DNA of 64,000 nt from Promicromonospora sp. AC04. Its GTDB lineage: Bacteria > Actinomycetota > Actinomycetes > Actinomycetales > Cellulomonadaceae. The position numbers and the translations under genes are program-made. Positions 25,577 through 34,316 of this stretch are shown in pieces. The notes beneath the pieces were generated by a model. It ran no database searches. It was not told the origin of the DNA and saw nothing but the letters and a program-made list of their open reading frames with translations. The stretch is taken from NCBI RefSeq assembly GCF_003058225.1, contig NZ_QBUG01000009.1:62001-126000 (forward strand), in the 5' to 3' direction. Position 1 is the first letter of the stretch. Every line of letters starts with the position of its first letter.

Positions 25577-25645
25577 CTTGGTTGTGGGTGCGATCGTTGC
25601 GCCTAAAACGGACGGGCAGTCGCAACGATCGCGCCCACAACCAAG
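25577..25645. repeat. Intergenic inverted repeat, family A copy 2
   Basis: Arms of 25 bases (25577-25601 and 25621-25645) pair at 24 of 25 positions around a 19-base loop. The core GGTTGTGGG...CGTTGCG is shared with copy 1. Copy 2 lies just after the methyltransferase and its right arm ends only four bases before the -10 element of the next gene, so it also occupies that promoter. Confidence 0.92.
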
Positions 25646-25649
25646 CGGT

Positions 25650-25655
25650 TATGTT
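25650..25655 (+). promoter_or_regulatory. -10 element of a leaderless transcript (FAH-family gene)
   Basis: TATGTT, six bases before the GTG at 25662. The -35 position falls inside the right arm of the inverted repeat. Confidence 0.6.
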
Positions 25656-25661
25656 GAGCAC

Positions 25662-26444
25662 GTGCGCATCGCGAGATTTACCACCGGAGACGACCCCCGC
25701 TTCGCCCTCGTCCAGCAGGAGGGCGACAAGACCTTCCTCGCCGTCCTGGGCGGCGACCCCATGTACATGCCGGCCATGCCGACCGGCGAGCGCATCGAGC
25801 TGGGCGACGGCGTCCGGCTGCTCGCCCCGGTGATCCCCCGCTCCAAGATCGTGTGCGTGGGCAAGAACTACGCCGACCACGCCAAGGAGATGGGCGGCGA
25901 CGTCCCGACCAGCCCGCTGCTGTTCTTCAAGCCGAACACCGCGGTGGTCGGCCCGGACGACCCGATCGTGCTGCCGGACTTCACGCAGGAGGTCTCGTAC
26001 GAGGCCGAGCTGGCCGTCGTCATCTCGAAGGTCTGCAAGGACGTCACGCCGCAGAACGTGGGCTCGTACATCCTCGGGTACACGGTCGCGAACGACGTCA
26101 CCGCGCGCGACGCCCAGCGGACCGACGGGCAGTGGGCCCGCGCCAAGGGCTTCGACACCTCGTGCCCGCTGGGCCCCTGGATCGACACGGACATCGACCC
26201 GGAGGACGTCGGCGTGCGCTCGCGCGTCAACGGCGAGCCGCGCCAGGACGGCCGGACCAGGGACATGGTGTTCGACGTGCCGTTCCTCGTGTCGTACATC
26301 TCCGAGGCCATGACGCTCCTGCCCGGCGACATCATCCTCACGGGAACGCCGGCGGGCGTCGGCAAGATCGACCACGGCGACCGGGTCGAGTGCGAGGTCG
26401 AGGGCCTCGGCGTCCTGTCCAACCCGGTGGTGCGGCGTAACTGA
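25662..26444 (+). CDS. Fumarylacetoacetate hydrolase family protein
   Basis: A 260-residue FAH-fold enzyme. Metal- and substrate-site motifs are visible: VGKNYADHAKEMG, SPLLFFKPNTAVVGPDDPIV, YEAELAVVISK with the metal Glu residues, GYTVANDVTARDAQ and ILTGTPAGVG. It acts on a 2-hydroxy-dienoate or acylpyruvate (isomerase, hydrolase or decarboxylase); this group is often annotated as 2-hydroxyhepta-2,4-diene-1,7-dioate isomerase. Position a few genes upstream of gltX is common in actinobacteria. GTG start chosen from the leaderless promoter. Confidence 0.92.
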   Translation: MRIARFTTGDDPRFALVQQEGDKTFLAVLGGDPMYMPAMPTGERIELGDGVRLLAPVIPRSKIVCVGKNYADHAKEMGGDVPTSPLLFFKPNTAVVGPDDPIVLPDFTQEVSYEAELAVVISKVCKDVTPQNVGSYILGYTVANDVTARDAQRTDGQWARAKGFDTSCPLGPWIDTDIDPEDVGVRSRVNGEPRQDGRTRDMVFDVPFLVSYISEAMTLLPGDIILTGTPAGVGKIDHGDRVECEVEGLGVLSNPVVRRN

Positions 26445-26445
26445 G

Positions 26446-27102
<657 letters not shown>

Positions 27103-27109
27103 TCGTCGC

Positions 27110-27397
27110 ATGATCATTCGATCCTCCACCGCGTTGGTACGGCCAGGAATGCTCGATGAGTTCCGTGCCTTCATCGAGAGCGGGACCAAGGAGTTCGCGA
27201 CGCTCGACGGTTTCCTGGGCGACGAGATCGTCGTCGGGCCGGACACCCTGACGTACGTGAGCCGATGGCGGGACGAGGCGGCGGTCGCTGCCTTCGCCGG
27301 GCCGGGCTGGCGCACCGAACCCGTGACGTTCGAGGACGAGGACCGCTTCCTCGTCGAGCCCCTCCGTGTGCGGCACGACGAGCTTCCGGGGAGCTGA
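27110..27397 (+). CDS. Small antibiotic-biosynthesis-monooxygenase-like (ABM fold) protein
   Basis: A 95-residue protein whose pattern (MIIRSSTALVRPGMLDEFRA, then GFLGDEIVV and TYVSRWRDEAAVAAF) matches the dimeric alpha-beta barrel of ABM-type small oxygenases or heme-degrading relatives. It begins eight bases after the NUDIX gene and is probably co-transcribed. No catalytic residue can be assigned, so the function is open. Confidence 0.7.
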   Translation: MIIRSSTALVRPGMLDEFRAFIESGTKEFATLDGFLGDEIVVGPDTLTYVSRWRDEAAVAAFAGPGWRTEPVTFEDEDRFLVEPLRVRHDELPGS

Positions 27398-27485
27398 CCT
27401 GCGGAGATACGTGGGCGCCCCGGCCGCGGCTGGCCCGCGCCGCGGTATTCGTGGCCGTTCCGGCGTGTACCGGTCACCATGAGTC

Positions 27486-27941
27486 ATGGAGACCATGCGG
27501 CGGTTCCGCGTTCTGACGCCGATGGCGGTCGGCGTCAGCGCCGTGGTGTACCTGATCCTGTACCTGGTGTTCGCCACCGGTAGCGGCGTCGGGGTGATCG
27601 AGGTCGGCGTCGCCCTGCTGGTGGTCCTCCTGGCGGCACTCGTGGCGACGGCCGTCGTGCTCGCGGTGCTTCTCATCGCCGTCGGCCTGCTCCGTCTGCT
27701 GGGCGTCAACAGTGCCTGGGCCGCGCTGGGCCTGGCCTTCGGCCTGACCGTCGTCGTCCTGGGGATCATCTACGCCGGCATCGCCGCGTCCATGCAGCCG
27801 GGCGACCCGGGGTTCAACATGCTCATCCTCCTGGAGGCCGCCGGCGTGCAGATCCCCGTCTGGCTGACCTTCGCCGTCGGGCTCCTGGTCGGTGATCGGC
27901 GGGAACAGGCTGCGCGGAGCCGTGTCAGTCCCACGCCGTAG
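27486..27941 (+). CDS. Hypothetical integral membrane protein
   Basis: A 151-residue protein with four hydrophobic segments (about residues 13-31, 36-57, 58-100 in two passes, and 118-138) and a charged C-terminus. I do not recognise the family. ATG at 27486 or 27495 could be used. It sits directly upstream of gltX, 10 bases before its start, but gltX has its own leaderless promoter inside the 3' end of this gene. Confidence 0.65.
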   Translation: METMRRFRVLTPMAVGVSAVVYLILYLVFATGSGVGVIEVGVALLVVLLAALVATAVVLAVLLIAVGLLRLLGVNSAWAALGLAFGLTVVVLGIIYAGIAASMQPGDPGFNMLILLEAAGVQIPVWLTFAVGLLVGDRREQAARSRVSPTP

Positions 27942-27944
27942 GCT
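27939..27944 (+). promoter_or_regulatory. -10 element of a leaderless transcript (gltX)
   Basis: TAGGCT overlapping the end of the upstream gene, seven bases before the GTG at 27952. Confidence 0.6.
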
Positions 27945-27951
27945 TGGTCCC

Positions 27952-29409
27952 GTGACCTTCCCCGCTCTTGGCAGCTCTCCCGTCCGTGTCCGCTTCGCGC
28001 CGTCCCCGACCGGCATGTTCCACGTGGGTGGCGCCCGCTCCGCGCTGTTCAACTGGGCAGTGGCGAAGCAGCAGGGTGGCACGTTCGTGCTGCGCATCGA
28101 GGACACGGACGCCTCGCGGAACCAGCCCGAGTGGGTGGACGGGATCCTGTCGGCCATGGAGGCCCTGGGGATCAGCAAGGACGACCCGGCGTTCGAAGGG
28201 CCGCACTTCCAGTCCGAGAACGCGGGCATCCAGCAGGAGGCCGCCCAGCGGCTCTTCGCCGAGGGCAAGGCGTACTACTGCGACTGCACCCGTGAGGACC
28301 TGACGGCGCGGATCGGCACCAAGCAGACCGGCTACGACGGCTTCTGCCGCGACCGCGGCCTGGAGTACGCCGAGGGCCGGGCGCTGCGGTTCCGCACGCC
28401 CGACGAGGGCGAGACCCAGGTCGTGGACCTGATCCGCGGCAACCCCACGTTCCCGAACAGCACCCTCGAGGACTTCGTCATCGCGCGCGGCAACGGCTCG
28501 CCGGTCTTCCTCCTGGCCAACGTCGTGGACGACATCGACGAGAACATCACCCTCGTCATGCGTGCCGAGGAGCACCTGCCCAACACACCGAAGCAGCAGC
28601 TGCTGTGGGAGGCCCTGGGCCAGACCCCGCCGCAGTGGGCGCACATGCCGGTGATCGTCAACGAGAAGCGCCAGAAGCTCTCCAAGCGCCGTGACAAGGT
28701 GGCGCTGGAGGACTACCTCGCCGAGGGCATCCTGCCCGACGCCATGGTCAACTACCTGATGCTGCTCGGCTGGGCACCCGGCAACGACGAGGAGATCCTC
28801 CCGTTCGAGGAGCTGGTGCGCCGGTTCCGCGTCGAGGACATCAACTCGTCGTCGGCCTTCTTCGACATCAAGAAGCTCACGGCCTTCAACGGCGAGTACA
28901 TCCGCGCCCTGAGCGTGCCCGAGTTCACCGAGGCGTGCGGCCCCTGGCTGCACGCACCGCGCGCCCCGTGGACCGAGGAGCAGTTCGACCAGAAGGTCTT
29001 CGACGCCGTCGCGCCGCTGGCCCACTCCAGGGTGGCCCTGCTGTCCGAGATCACGGACAACGTCGACTTCCTGTTCCTCGACGAGCCCTTGATCGACGAG
29101 GACTCCTGGAACAAGGCCTTCAAGGCGGGCGCCGGCGAGCTCCTGGCCGACGTGCGCACCGCGTTCGCCGACGCCGCCTGGGACGCCGAGTCCCTCAAGG
29201 ACACCGTCCTGGCGGTCGGTGAGAAGCACGGCATGAAGCTGGGCAAGGCGCAGGCTCCCGTGCGCGTAGCGGTGACGGGCCGTCGGATCGGCCTGCCGCT
29301 TTTCGAGTCGCTCGAGGTGCTCGGCCGGGAGCGTACGCTCGCCCGTGTCGACGCGGCGCTGGCGCGCCTCGCCGAGACCGCCACCGAGGTGGCCGCCGGG
29401 GCGGAGTGA
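27952..29409 (+). CDS. gltX: Glutamyl-tRNA synthetase
   Basis: A 485-residue class I aminoacyl-tRNA synthetase that charges tRNA-Glu, and in organisms without GlnRS also tRNA-Gln for amidation. The HIGH-equivalent is [18 protein letters not shown] near residues 13-30, followed by [10 protein letters not shown]; the KMSKS-equivalent is [17 protein letters not shown]. The length and C-terminal anticodon-binding helical domain are normal. Start GTG 27952 follows the leaderless promoter. Two tRNA-Glu genes and one tRNA-Gln gene lie 2.3 kb downstream. Confidence 0.97.
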   Translation: MTFPALGSSPVRVRFAPSPTGMFHVGGARSALFNWAVAKQQGGTFVLRIEDTDASRNQPEWVDGILSAMEALGISKDDPAFEGPHFQSENAGIQQEAAQRLFAEGKAYYCDCTREDLTARIGTKQTGYDGFCRDRGLEYAEGRALRFRTPDEGETQVVDLIRGNPTFPNSTLEDFVIARGNGSPVFLLANVVDDIDENITLVMRAEEHLPNTPKQQLLWEALGQTPPQWAHMPVIVNEKRQKLSKRRDKVALEDYLAEGILPDAMVNYLMLLGWAPGNDEEILPFEELVRRFRVEDINSSSAFFDIKKLTAFNGEYIRALSVPEFTEACGPWLHAPRAPWTEEQFDQKVFDAVAPLAHSRVALLSEITDNVDFLFLDEPLIDEDSWNKAFKAGAGELLADVRTAFADAAWDAESLKDTVLAVGEKHGMKLGKAQAPVRVAVTGRRIGLPLFESLEVLGRERTLARVDAALARLAETATEVAAGAE

Positions 29410-29423
29410 GTCCTGGCGTGAGC

Positions 29424-29459
29424 CGGAGCGCCGCCGACCGGCTGGTCGGCGGCGCTCCG
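29424..29459 (+). terminator. Strong hairpin terminator after gltX
   Basis: Sixteen-base perfect arms (CGGAGCGCCGCCGACC and its complement) with a four-base GGCT loop, 15 bases past the gltX stop. Confidence 0.85.
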
Positions 29460-29499
29460 TTCGTGCGGGACGCTCGCCGCACCCGTCCGGGGTCTGGAC

Positions 29500-29505
29500 T
29501 AGCGT
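29500..29505 (+). promoter_or_regulatory. -10 element of a leaderless transcript (CPBP protease)
   Basis: TAGCGT, seven bases before the GTG at 29513. Confidence 0.6.
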
Positions 29506-29512
29506 GTCGGGC

Positions 29513-30655
29513 GTGACCGACGCCATGACGCCTGACGCCGCGCCGCCCTCCATGAGGACAACCCACGCCCCGCGCGAGTACCCACAGGCCCTGCGTGGGC
29601 CGTGGCACCGGTGGTGGCGGCCGCTGCTTGGGGTGGGCGTGATCGCGGCCGGCACGGTCCTGCTGTTCGGGGCGATGCTGGTGTACGCGCTCGTCGTTGT
29701 CGTGGCGCAGTCGCTGGGCGTGCAGCTGCCGGACCCGTCGTCGGTCACCGACGCCTGGTTCGCCTCGCCGGCCGGGCTCCTCGTGACCAATCTCGGGCTC
29801 GCGCTGGGGATCCCGCTCGCCCTGGTCGCGACCTGGGCGCAGGCCAAGCGGGCGGGGCTGGTGTCGTCGGTGGCCGGGCGCGTGCGCTGGCGCCTGCTGC
29901 TCGGTGGGCTCGGCGTCGCGCTGCTGCTCCTGGTGCCGCTCACCCTGGGCAGCGACCTCCTCCTCACGCAGCTGGGGCTACCGGCCGACGACGGCTCCGG
30001 CGCGGGCTCGGGCGCCGACGAGTCCGGCTGGTGGCCGCTCACCCCGGCGTCCGACTGGCTCGCGCTCGCTGTCGTGATCCTGCTGACCACGCCGCTGCAG
30101 GCGGCCGGTGAGGAGTACTTCTTCCGGGGCTGGCTGTCGCAGTGGATAGGGAGCTGGCTGCGGTGGCGGTGGCTCGCCGTCGTCGTCCCCGCCGTCGTGA
30201 CGGGGCTCCTGTTCGCGCTGGCGCACGGCACGCAGAACCCCTGGCTGTTCGCTGACCGGCTCGTGTTCGGCCTGATCGCGAGCCTGCTCGCGTGGCGGAC
30301 GGGCGGGCTGGAGTGCGCCGTCGCGCTGCACGTGGCGAACAACCTGCTGGCGTTCGGCCTCGCGATCGCCTACGACACGCTCGAGGACTCGCTCCTGATC
30401 ACCGAGGTGGCGCCCGTCGACGGTGCGGTCAGCATCGGCGTCACCGTCGTCACCGCAGCCGCGCTCCTGTGGTGGGCACGACGGCGCAGGCCCGCCCTGG
30501 TGGTGACGGACCCAGTGGTGACAGATTCAGTGGTGATGGACCCGGCGGGAATGGGTCCGGCGGCGATGAACCCGGCGGTGATGGACCCGGCGGTGACGGA
30601 CTCACCGGTGATGAACCCGGCGGCCGCCGGCCCGGCAGAGGGAGAGACGGCATGA
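29513..30655 (+). CDS. CPBP-family intramembrane metalloprotease
   Basis: A 380-residue membrane protein with about eight hydrophobic segments. The three CPBP (Rce1-like) motifs are present: AAGEEYFFRGWL with the EExxxR glutamates, FALAHGTQN, and ALHVANN. Some relatives act in bacteriocin immunity or protein processing; the target here is unknown. The last 50 residues are an added tail of five-residue units around DP or NP (VTDPV, VMDPA, AMNPA), encoded by 15-base repeats. The stop overlaps the next ATG (ATGA). Confidence 0.87.
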   Translation: MTDAMTPDAAPPSMRTTHAPREYPQALRGPWHRWWRPLLGVGVIAAGTVLLFGAMLVYALVVVVAQSLGVQLPDPSSVTDAWFASPAGLLVTNLGLALGIPLALVATWAQAKRAGLVSSVAGRVRWRLLLGGLGVALLLLVPLTLGSDLLLTQLGLPADDGSGAGSGADESGWWPLTPASDWLALAVVILLTTPLQAAGEEYFFRGWLSQWIGSWLRWRWLAVVVPAVVTGLLFALAHGTQNPWLFADRLVFGLIASLLAWRTGGLECAVALHVANNLLAFGLAIAYDTLEDSLLITEVAPVDGAVSIGVTVVTAAALLWWARRRRPALVVTDPVVTDSVVMDPAGMGPAAMNPAVMDPAVTDSPVMNPAAAGPAEGETA

Positions 30656-31572
30656 CGATGGACGGCATCCTGTTCGACGTCGACGACACCCTCGTCGACA
30701 CCAAAGGGGCCTTTGCGCGGGCGCTCGCGGCCGTGCGGGCGGAGCACCTGCCGCACATCTCGCCCGAGCGCGATCCGGAGATCCTGTCGCACTGGCGCAC
30801 CGACCCGGGCGGCTACTACAGCCGCTACACGCGAGGCGAGATGGACCTTCTGACGCAGCGCCGGCACCGGGCGGCGCTGCTGCACGAGACGTTCGGCGCC
30901 GCGCCCGTCACGGAGTCGTCCTTCGAGGCGTGGGACGCGCTGTTCTGGGGCACGTTCGAGCAGTCCTGGACCGCGCACGACGACGCCCGGGCCGCCATCG
31001 ACGCCGTCGTCGCCGCGGGTATCCGCGTCGGTGTGGTGACGAACGCCGCCGTGGAGCTGCAGGAGCGCAAGCTCAAGGTGGCCGGGCTGGCCGACCTGCC
31101 CGTGCTGGTCGGGGTCGACACGCTCGGGTTCGGCAAGCCGGATCCCCGCGTGTTCCTCGAGGGGGCGCGGAGGTTGGGCACGGAGCCGTCCCGGACCGCA
31201 TACGTCGGCGACGAGCCGACGGTGGACGCGCTGGCGGCCCACGACGCGGGCCTGACGGGCGTCTGGCTGGACCGGGCGGGTCACCGGAGGGGTCCGGGCT
31301 ACGGCGGCCCTGCGCAGTCCGGCTCTGCGTCGTCCGGCTCTGCGCAGTCCGGCCTTGCACCGTCGAGCCTTGCGCCGTCGGGCCCTGCCCGGTCGGGCTC
31401 TGCGTCCTCGGGCTCCGCGCTGCCCGACGACGCGCTGCGTGCTGCCCTGCAGCGTGACCCGCAGGACCCGAACGCCTTGCGGGCGGCGGGCGTCGTGGTG
31501 ATCGAGACGCTGGCGGACCTCCCGGCTGCCCTGGGCTACGGCGCGATCACCGACCAGTTCGGAAGCGCGTGA
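30652..31572 (+). CDS. HAD-superfamily hydrolase with repeat insert
   Basis: A 306-residue phosphatase-like protein. Motif I is ILFDVDDTLVDTKG (nucleophile Asp near residue 8), motif II VVTNAA, motif III/IV FGKPDPRVFLEGARR and YVGDEPTVDALAAHDAG. It resembles phosphoglycolate-phosphatase/pyrophosphatase-like HADs. After motif IV, about residues 220-258 are an inserted Ser/Gly/Ala/Pro repeat (units like AQSGS, APSSL) from 15-base DNA repeats, before a normal C-terminal helix. Coupled to the CPBP gene by ATGA. Confidence 0.87.
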   Translation: MTMDGILFDVDDTLVDTKGAFARALAAVRAEHLPHISPERDPEILSHWRTDPGGYYSRYTRGEMDLLTQRRHRAALLHETFGAAPVTESSFEAWDALFWGTFEQSWTAHDDARAAIDAVVAAGIRVGVVTNAAVELQERKLKVAGLADLPVLVGVDTLGFGKPDPRVFLEGARRLGTEPSRTAYVGDEPTVDALAAHDAGLTGVWLDRAGHRRGPGYGGPAQSGSASSGSAQSGLAPSSLAPSGPARSGSASSGSALPDDALRAALQRDPQDPNALRAAGVVVIETLADLPAALGYGAITDQFGSA

Positions 31573-31603
31573 CGGACAGCACCCCCATTCCGTTTTGCCC
31601 ACC

Positions 31604-31632
31604 GTCCGAGGTCAGGTAGTGTTCTCCAGCGG
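31604..31632 (+). promoter_or_regulatory. Probable promoter of the tRNA cluster
   Basis: TTTGCC, 17-base spacer, TAGTGT, ending 58 bases before the first tRNA. Confidence 0.5.
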
Positions 31633-31690
31633 TAAGGCCTCCACGGAAAGCCTGTCGGAGACAGGTGTATTCCGGGCGGTCATACCCCCT

Positions 31691-31762
31691 TGGGGTATGG
31701 TGTAATTGGCAGCACGAGTGATTCTGGTTCACTTAGTCTAGGTTCGAGTCCTGGTACCCCAG
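31691..31762 (+). tRNA. tRNA-Gln (anticodon CUG)
   Basis: A 72-base cloverleaf: acceptor stem TGGGGTA/TACCCCA, anticodon stem AGTGA/TCACT around the loop TTCTGGT (anticodon CTG), and a T arm with GGTTCGAGTCC. The 3' CCA is not encoded. The ten bases before it can pair with its 5' acceptor strand (CATACCCC with GGGGTATG). Confidence 0.95.
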
Positions 31763-31853
31763 CGCAGAACGCAGCGCACCCAAAGTCGACGCGAGTCGGC
31801 CGCCTGGTGCGCTACGGTTTTCACCGGCAACCGGTCCGTAACCGGTAGTTCAG

Positions 31854-31926
31854 GCCCCCATCGTCTAGCGGCCTAGGACGCCGCCCTCTCACGGCGGTAA
31901 CGCGGGTTCAAATCCCGCTGGGGGTA
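31854..31926 (+). tRNA. tRNA-Glu (anticodon CUC), copy 1
   Basis: A 73-base cloverleaf: acceptor GCCCCCA/TGGGGGT with a terminal G-U pair, anticodon stem CCGCC/GGCGG around CTCTCAC (anticodon CTC), T arm GCGGGTTCAAATCCCGC. CCA not encoded. Confidence 0.97.
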
Positions 31927-31962
31927 CGCAGTCCACCGGCTCCGGCCGGAGGATTCGTTCAG

Positions 31963-32035
31963 GCCCCCATCGTCTAGCGGCCTAGGACGCCGCCCTCTCA
32001 CGGCGGTAACGCGGGTTCAAATCCCGCTGGGGGTA
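31963..32035 (+). tRNA. tRNA-Glu (anticodon CUC), copy 2
   Basis: Identical over its full 73 bases to copy 1, 36 bases downstream; the preceding TTCAG is duplicated too, suggesting a recent tandem duplication. Confidence 0.97.
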
Positions 32036-32042
32036 CAGCAGA

Positions 32043-32070
32043 AAGGCCCGGTCCACGTGGACCGGGCCTT
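32043..32070. terminator. Terminator after the tRNA cluster
   Basis: Perfect 28-base palindrome AAGGCCCGGTCCAC and its complement, followed by TCG; eight bases after the last tRNA and also downstream of the converging PH-domain gene. Confidence 0.85.
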
Positions 32071-32095
32071 CGCCGTTCCTGCCCTCGGCCTCGGG

Positions 32096-33082
32096 TCAGC
32101 GGATCTTCGGGTCCTTGCCGCCCTCGATGAACGGACTCGGCCGAACCTCGGCGGCGTCCAGGTCGGCGGTCGGCCCGCCGGGCACGTGCTCGCTGCCTGC
32201 GCCGTCCTTGGTCCGGCCGGCCAGAATGCCGCTGGTGCCCGACGCCGCGGCCGTCGCCCCGGCCCCTGTCCTCGACCAGGTGACACGAGCGGCGTCCTCG
32301 CTGTCCGGGACCTTGCTTTCCGGGGCGATACTGCCTAGGGCTGCGCTGCCTGGGGCTGCACTGCCCTGGCCGGCACTCCCCGGGCCAGTGCCGCCCGGAA
32401 CTGCGCCGTCCCGCACCATCGGAATCGCGATGCGCTGCGTCGGGGGGTTGCTGCGCCGCCCGATCCTTGGCATGAGGGCGGGCGGCGGGGCGGAAGCCGG
32501 CGACTCGGCCGACGGCGCGGCCTGCGGCCGGATGTCGGGATTGGACTGGGCGGCAGCCTCGGCGTCGGCGGCGTCCGGGTGGAAGAGCGTCGCAATGATG
32601 AGGCGGTACCGGGCGTCGGGCCGGGGGATCCAGGTGACCCGGTCGAGTGCCTGGTCCTGCCCGGCGGTCTCGAAGATGAAGGTGCCGTAGCCGAACAGCT
32701 GGCCCATCGGGGTGCGCTCGTAACCGAGGTCGGTCACCTTCTCGGACGGCATCATCGCCACCCGGTGGACCACGAAACCGGTGAGCAGCATCAGCCGGCG
32801 ATCGGTCATGACGAACCACTCGGCTCGCCAGTTCAGCCACTTGACCAGCAGCCGTCCGCCCAGGACGAGGAACGGGAGCCACAGCCACGCCAGCCCGTCG
32901 CGGACGCCGGGGTCCACCGTCACCAGGATGGAGATGGCCAGCACGAACGCACCCGCGGTCGTGAGGATCGGCTCCCACAACATGGCCCAGTGCCGGTGCG
33001 TGGCGATGACGATCTTCTCGTTCGCGAGGATGTACCGCTGCAGGGCGCGGTTGCGGATCATGAAGTCCGCGGTGGCGCTCAT
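32096..33082 (-). CDS. Bacterial PH-domain (DUF304-like) membrane protein
   Basis: A 328-residue protein. Two hydrophobic segments near residues 33-70 are followed by the bacterial PH core: EWFVMTDRRLMLLTGFVVHR, MMPSEKVTDLGYERT and the GYGTFIFETAG strand pattern. The C-terminal 170 residues are low-complexity, including five-residue units such as GSAGQ, GSAAP and GSAAL, again 15-base repeats. Start ATG 33082 has GGGGAGA before it. Function of this family is unknown; many are membrane-associated. Confidence 0.82.
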   Translation of the reverse strand: MSATADFMIRNRALQRYILANEKIVIATHRHWAMLWEPILTTAGAFVLAISILVTVDPGVRDGLAWLWLPFLVLGGRLLVKWLNWRAEWFVMTDRRLMLLTGFVVHRVAMMPSEKVTDLGYERTPMGQLFGYGTFIFETAGQDQALDRVTWIPRPDARYRLIIATLFHPDAADAEAAAQSNPDIRPQAAPSAESPASAPPPALMPRIGRRSNPPTQRIAIPMVRDGAVPGGTGPGSAGQGSAAPGSAALGSIAPESKVPDSEDAARVTWSRTGAGATAAASGTSGILAGRTKDGAGSEHVPGGPTADLDAAEVRPSPFIEGGKDPKIR

Positions 33083-33143
33083 GCGGGTCTCCCCGGGGTG
33101 CGGTCGGATGGGTGCGGTCGTCCTCGCCGCCGACCCTACGTGG

Positions 33144-33326
33144 TCAGCGGCCGAAGGTCCCGGTGAAGAGCTCCTCGAAGAACCGGCCGATGTTCGCGAT
33201 GGCTCCCCAGATAACGTCCCAGAGGGCAAGCACGACGTCAGCGGAGCGTTCGGGGTCGTTGATGATCGAGTACAGCAGGAAGATCACCACGAGCCAGATG
33301 ATGATGAGCCTTACCCTAGGCGGCAT
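33144..33326 (-). CDS. Small single-pass membrane protein
   Basis: A 60-residue protein with one hydrophobic helix (residues 6-20, LIIIWLVVIFLLYS) and an aromatic amphipathic second half (VVLALWDVIWGAI, then NIGRFFEELF). ATG 33326 has GAGG upstream, which decides against the longer frame. It lies 61 bases upstream of the PH-domain gene on the same strand and may be co-transcribed. Family not recognised. Confidence 0.65.
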   Translation of the reverse strand: MPPRVRLIIIWLVVIFLLYSIINDPERSADVVLALWDVIWGAIANIGRFFEELFTGTFGR

Positions 33327-33507
33327 CGGATTCCTCACGGCATGGGCGCGTGCGCCCCTGGTGTGCACACGTCTCGCAAAAGAGTACTTTCAGGACCGGG
33401 AGCAGGGGAATCACCTGGCCCGGCGTGGCGACGCAACGCTCACGGACCGCTCACCGGCCGCACACGCCGCGCGCACCGCTCCGACGTTTCCGGGTGGCGG
33501 ACGAAGG

Positions 33508-34227
33508 CTACTCACCCGAACGATGCAGCACCTCGGTGAGCTTGTTCGCAGCGGCGACGACGGCGGCCGAGTGCAGCCGGCCGGGCTGCCGGGAGAGGCG
33601 CTCCACGGGCCCGGACACGCTGACGGCGGCCACCACACGGCCCGACGGGCCACGCACCGGCGCGGAGACCGACGCCACACCGAGCTCACGTTCCGAGACC
33701 GACTGGGCCCAGCCCCGGCGTCGGACGCCGGAGAGGATCGTGGCCGTGAAGGTCGCGTCGCGCAGACCGCGGTGCAGGCGGTCCGGCTCCTCCCAGGCGA
33801 GGAGCACGTGGGCCGCGGAGCCGGCGCTCATGCTGAGCGTCGCGCCGACGGGGATCGAGTCGCGCAGGCCTACCGGACGCTCGGCGGCGGCGACGCACAC
33901 GCGGTGGTCGCCCTGCCGGCGGTAGAGCTGGGCGCTCTCGCCCGTGTGGTCGCGCAGCGCGATGAGCACGGGGTTCGCAGCCGCCAGCAGGCGGTCCTCA
34001 CCGGCGGCCGTGGCCAGCTCGTTGAGGCGCGGACCCAGCACAAAACGGCCCTGCATGTCCCTTGCCACGAGGCGGTGGTGCTCGAGTGCCACGGCCAGGC
34101 GGTGCGCCGTCGGGCGAGCCAGGCCGGTGGAGGAGACGAGCTGCGCCAGGGTGGCCGGGCCGGCCTCGAGTGCCCCGAGGACGGACGCCGCCTTGTCCAA
34201 GACGCCGACTCCGCTAGTATCGTCCAT
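33508..34227 (-). CDS. ndgR: IclR-family regulator, NdgR/LtbR-like
   Basis: A 239-residue IclR protein: N-terminal winged HTH ([35 protein letters not shown]) and a C-terminal effector domain ([20 protein letters not shown], then [20 protein letters not shown]). Divergent placement from leuCD is the hallmark of actinobacterial NdgR/LtbR, which controls leucine and related amino-acid synthesis; the assignment rests on this and the family. The ATG is six bases after a CAATAT -10, so the transcript is probably leaderless, and an operator dyad covers its promoter. Confidence 0.85.
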   Translation of the reverse strand: MDDTSGVGVLDKAASVLGALEAGPATLAQLVSSTGLARPTAHRLAVALEHHRLVARDMQGRFVLGPRLNELATAAGEDRLLAAANPVLIALRDHTGESAQLYRRQGDHRVCVAAAERPVGLRDSIPVGATLSMSAGSAAHVLLAWEEPDRLHRGLRDATFTATILSGVRRRGWAQSVSERELGVASVSAPVRGPSGRVVAAVSVSGPVERLSRQPGRLHSAAVVAAANKLTEVLHRSGE

Positions 34228-34233
34228 ACCGCG

Positions 34234-34263
34234 ATATTGCCGTCTCGGAACGTGAGATTGCAA
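34234..34263 (-). promoter_or_regulatory. ndgR promoter (-35 TTGCAA, -10 CAATAT)
   Basis: On the minus strand, TTGCAA at 34263-34258, an 18-base spacer, and CAATAT at 34239-34234, six bases before the start codon. Confidence 0.6.
34237..34263. promoter_or_regulatory. Probable NdgR/IclR operator dyad in the ndgR-leuC gap
   Basis: A 27-base interrupted dyad: TTGC, two bases, TCTC, seven bases, GAGA, two bases, GCAA; all eight paired positions match. It spans the ndgR promoter from -35 to -10 and lies about 55 bases upstream of leuC, well placed for autorepression and leuCD control. Confidence 0.75.
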
Positions 34264-34316
34264 GTCGAGGCCCAAAGTTGTTTCTGACAGAGGTAGTTAC
34301 AGGGAGGCGAACCGCA

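Noticed and set aside
31573-31690. Possible T-box or riboswitch ahead of the tRNA cluster
   Set aside because: No T-box or specifier structure was visible; a plain promoter explains it.
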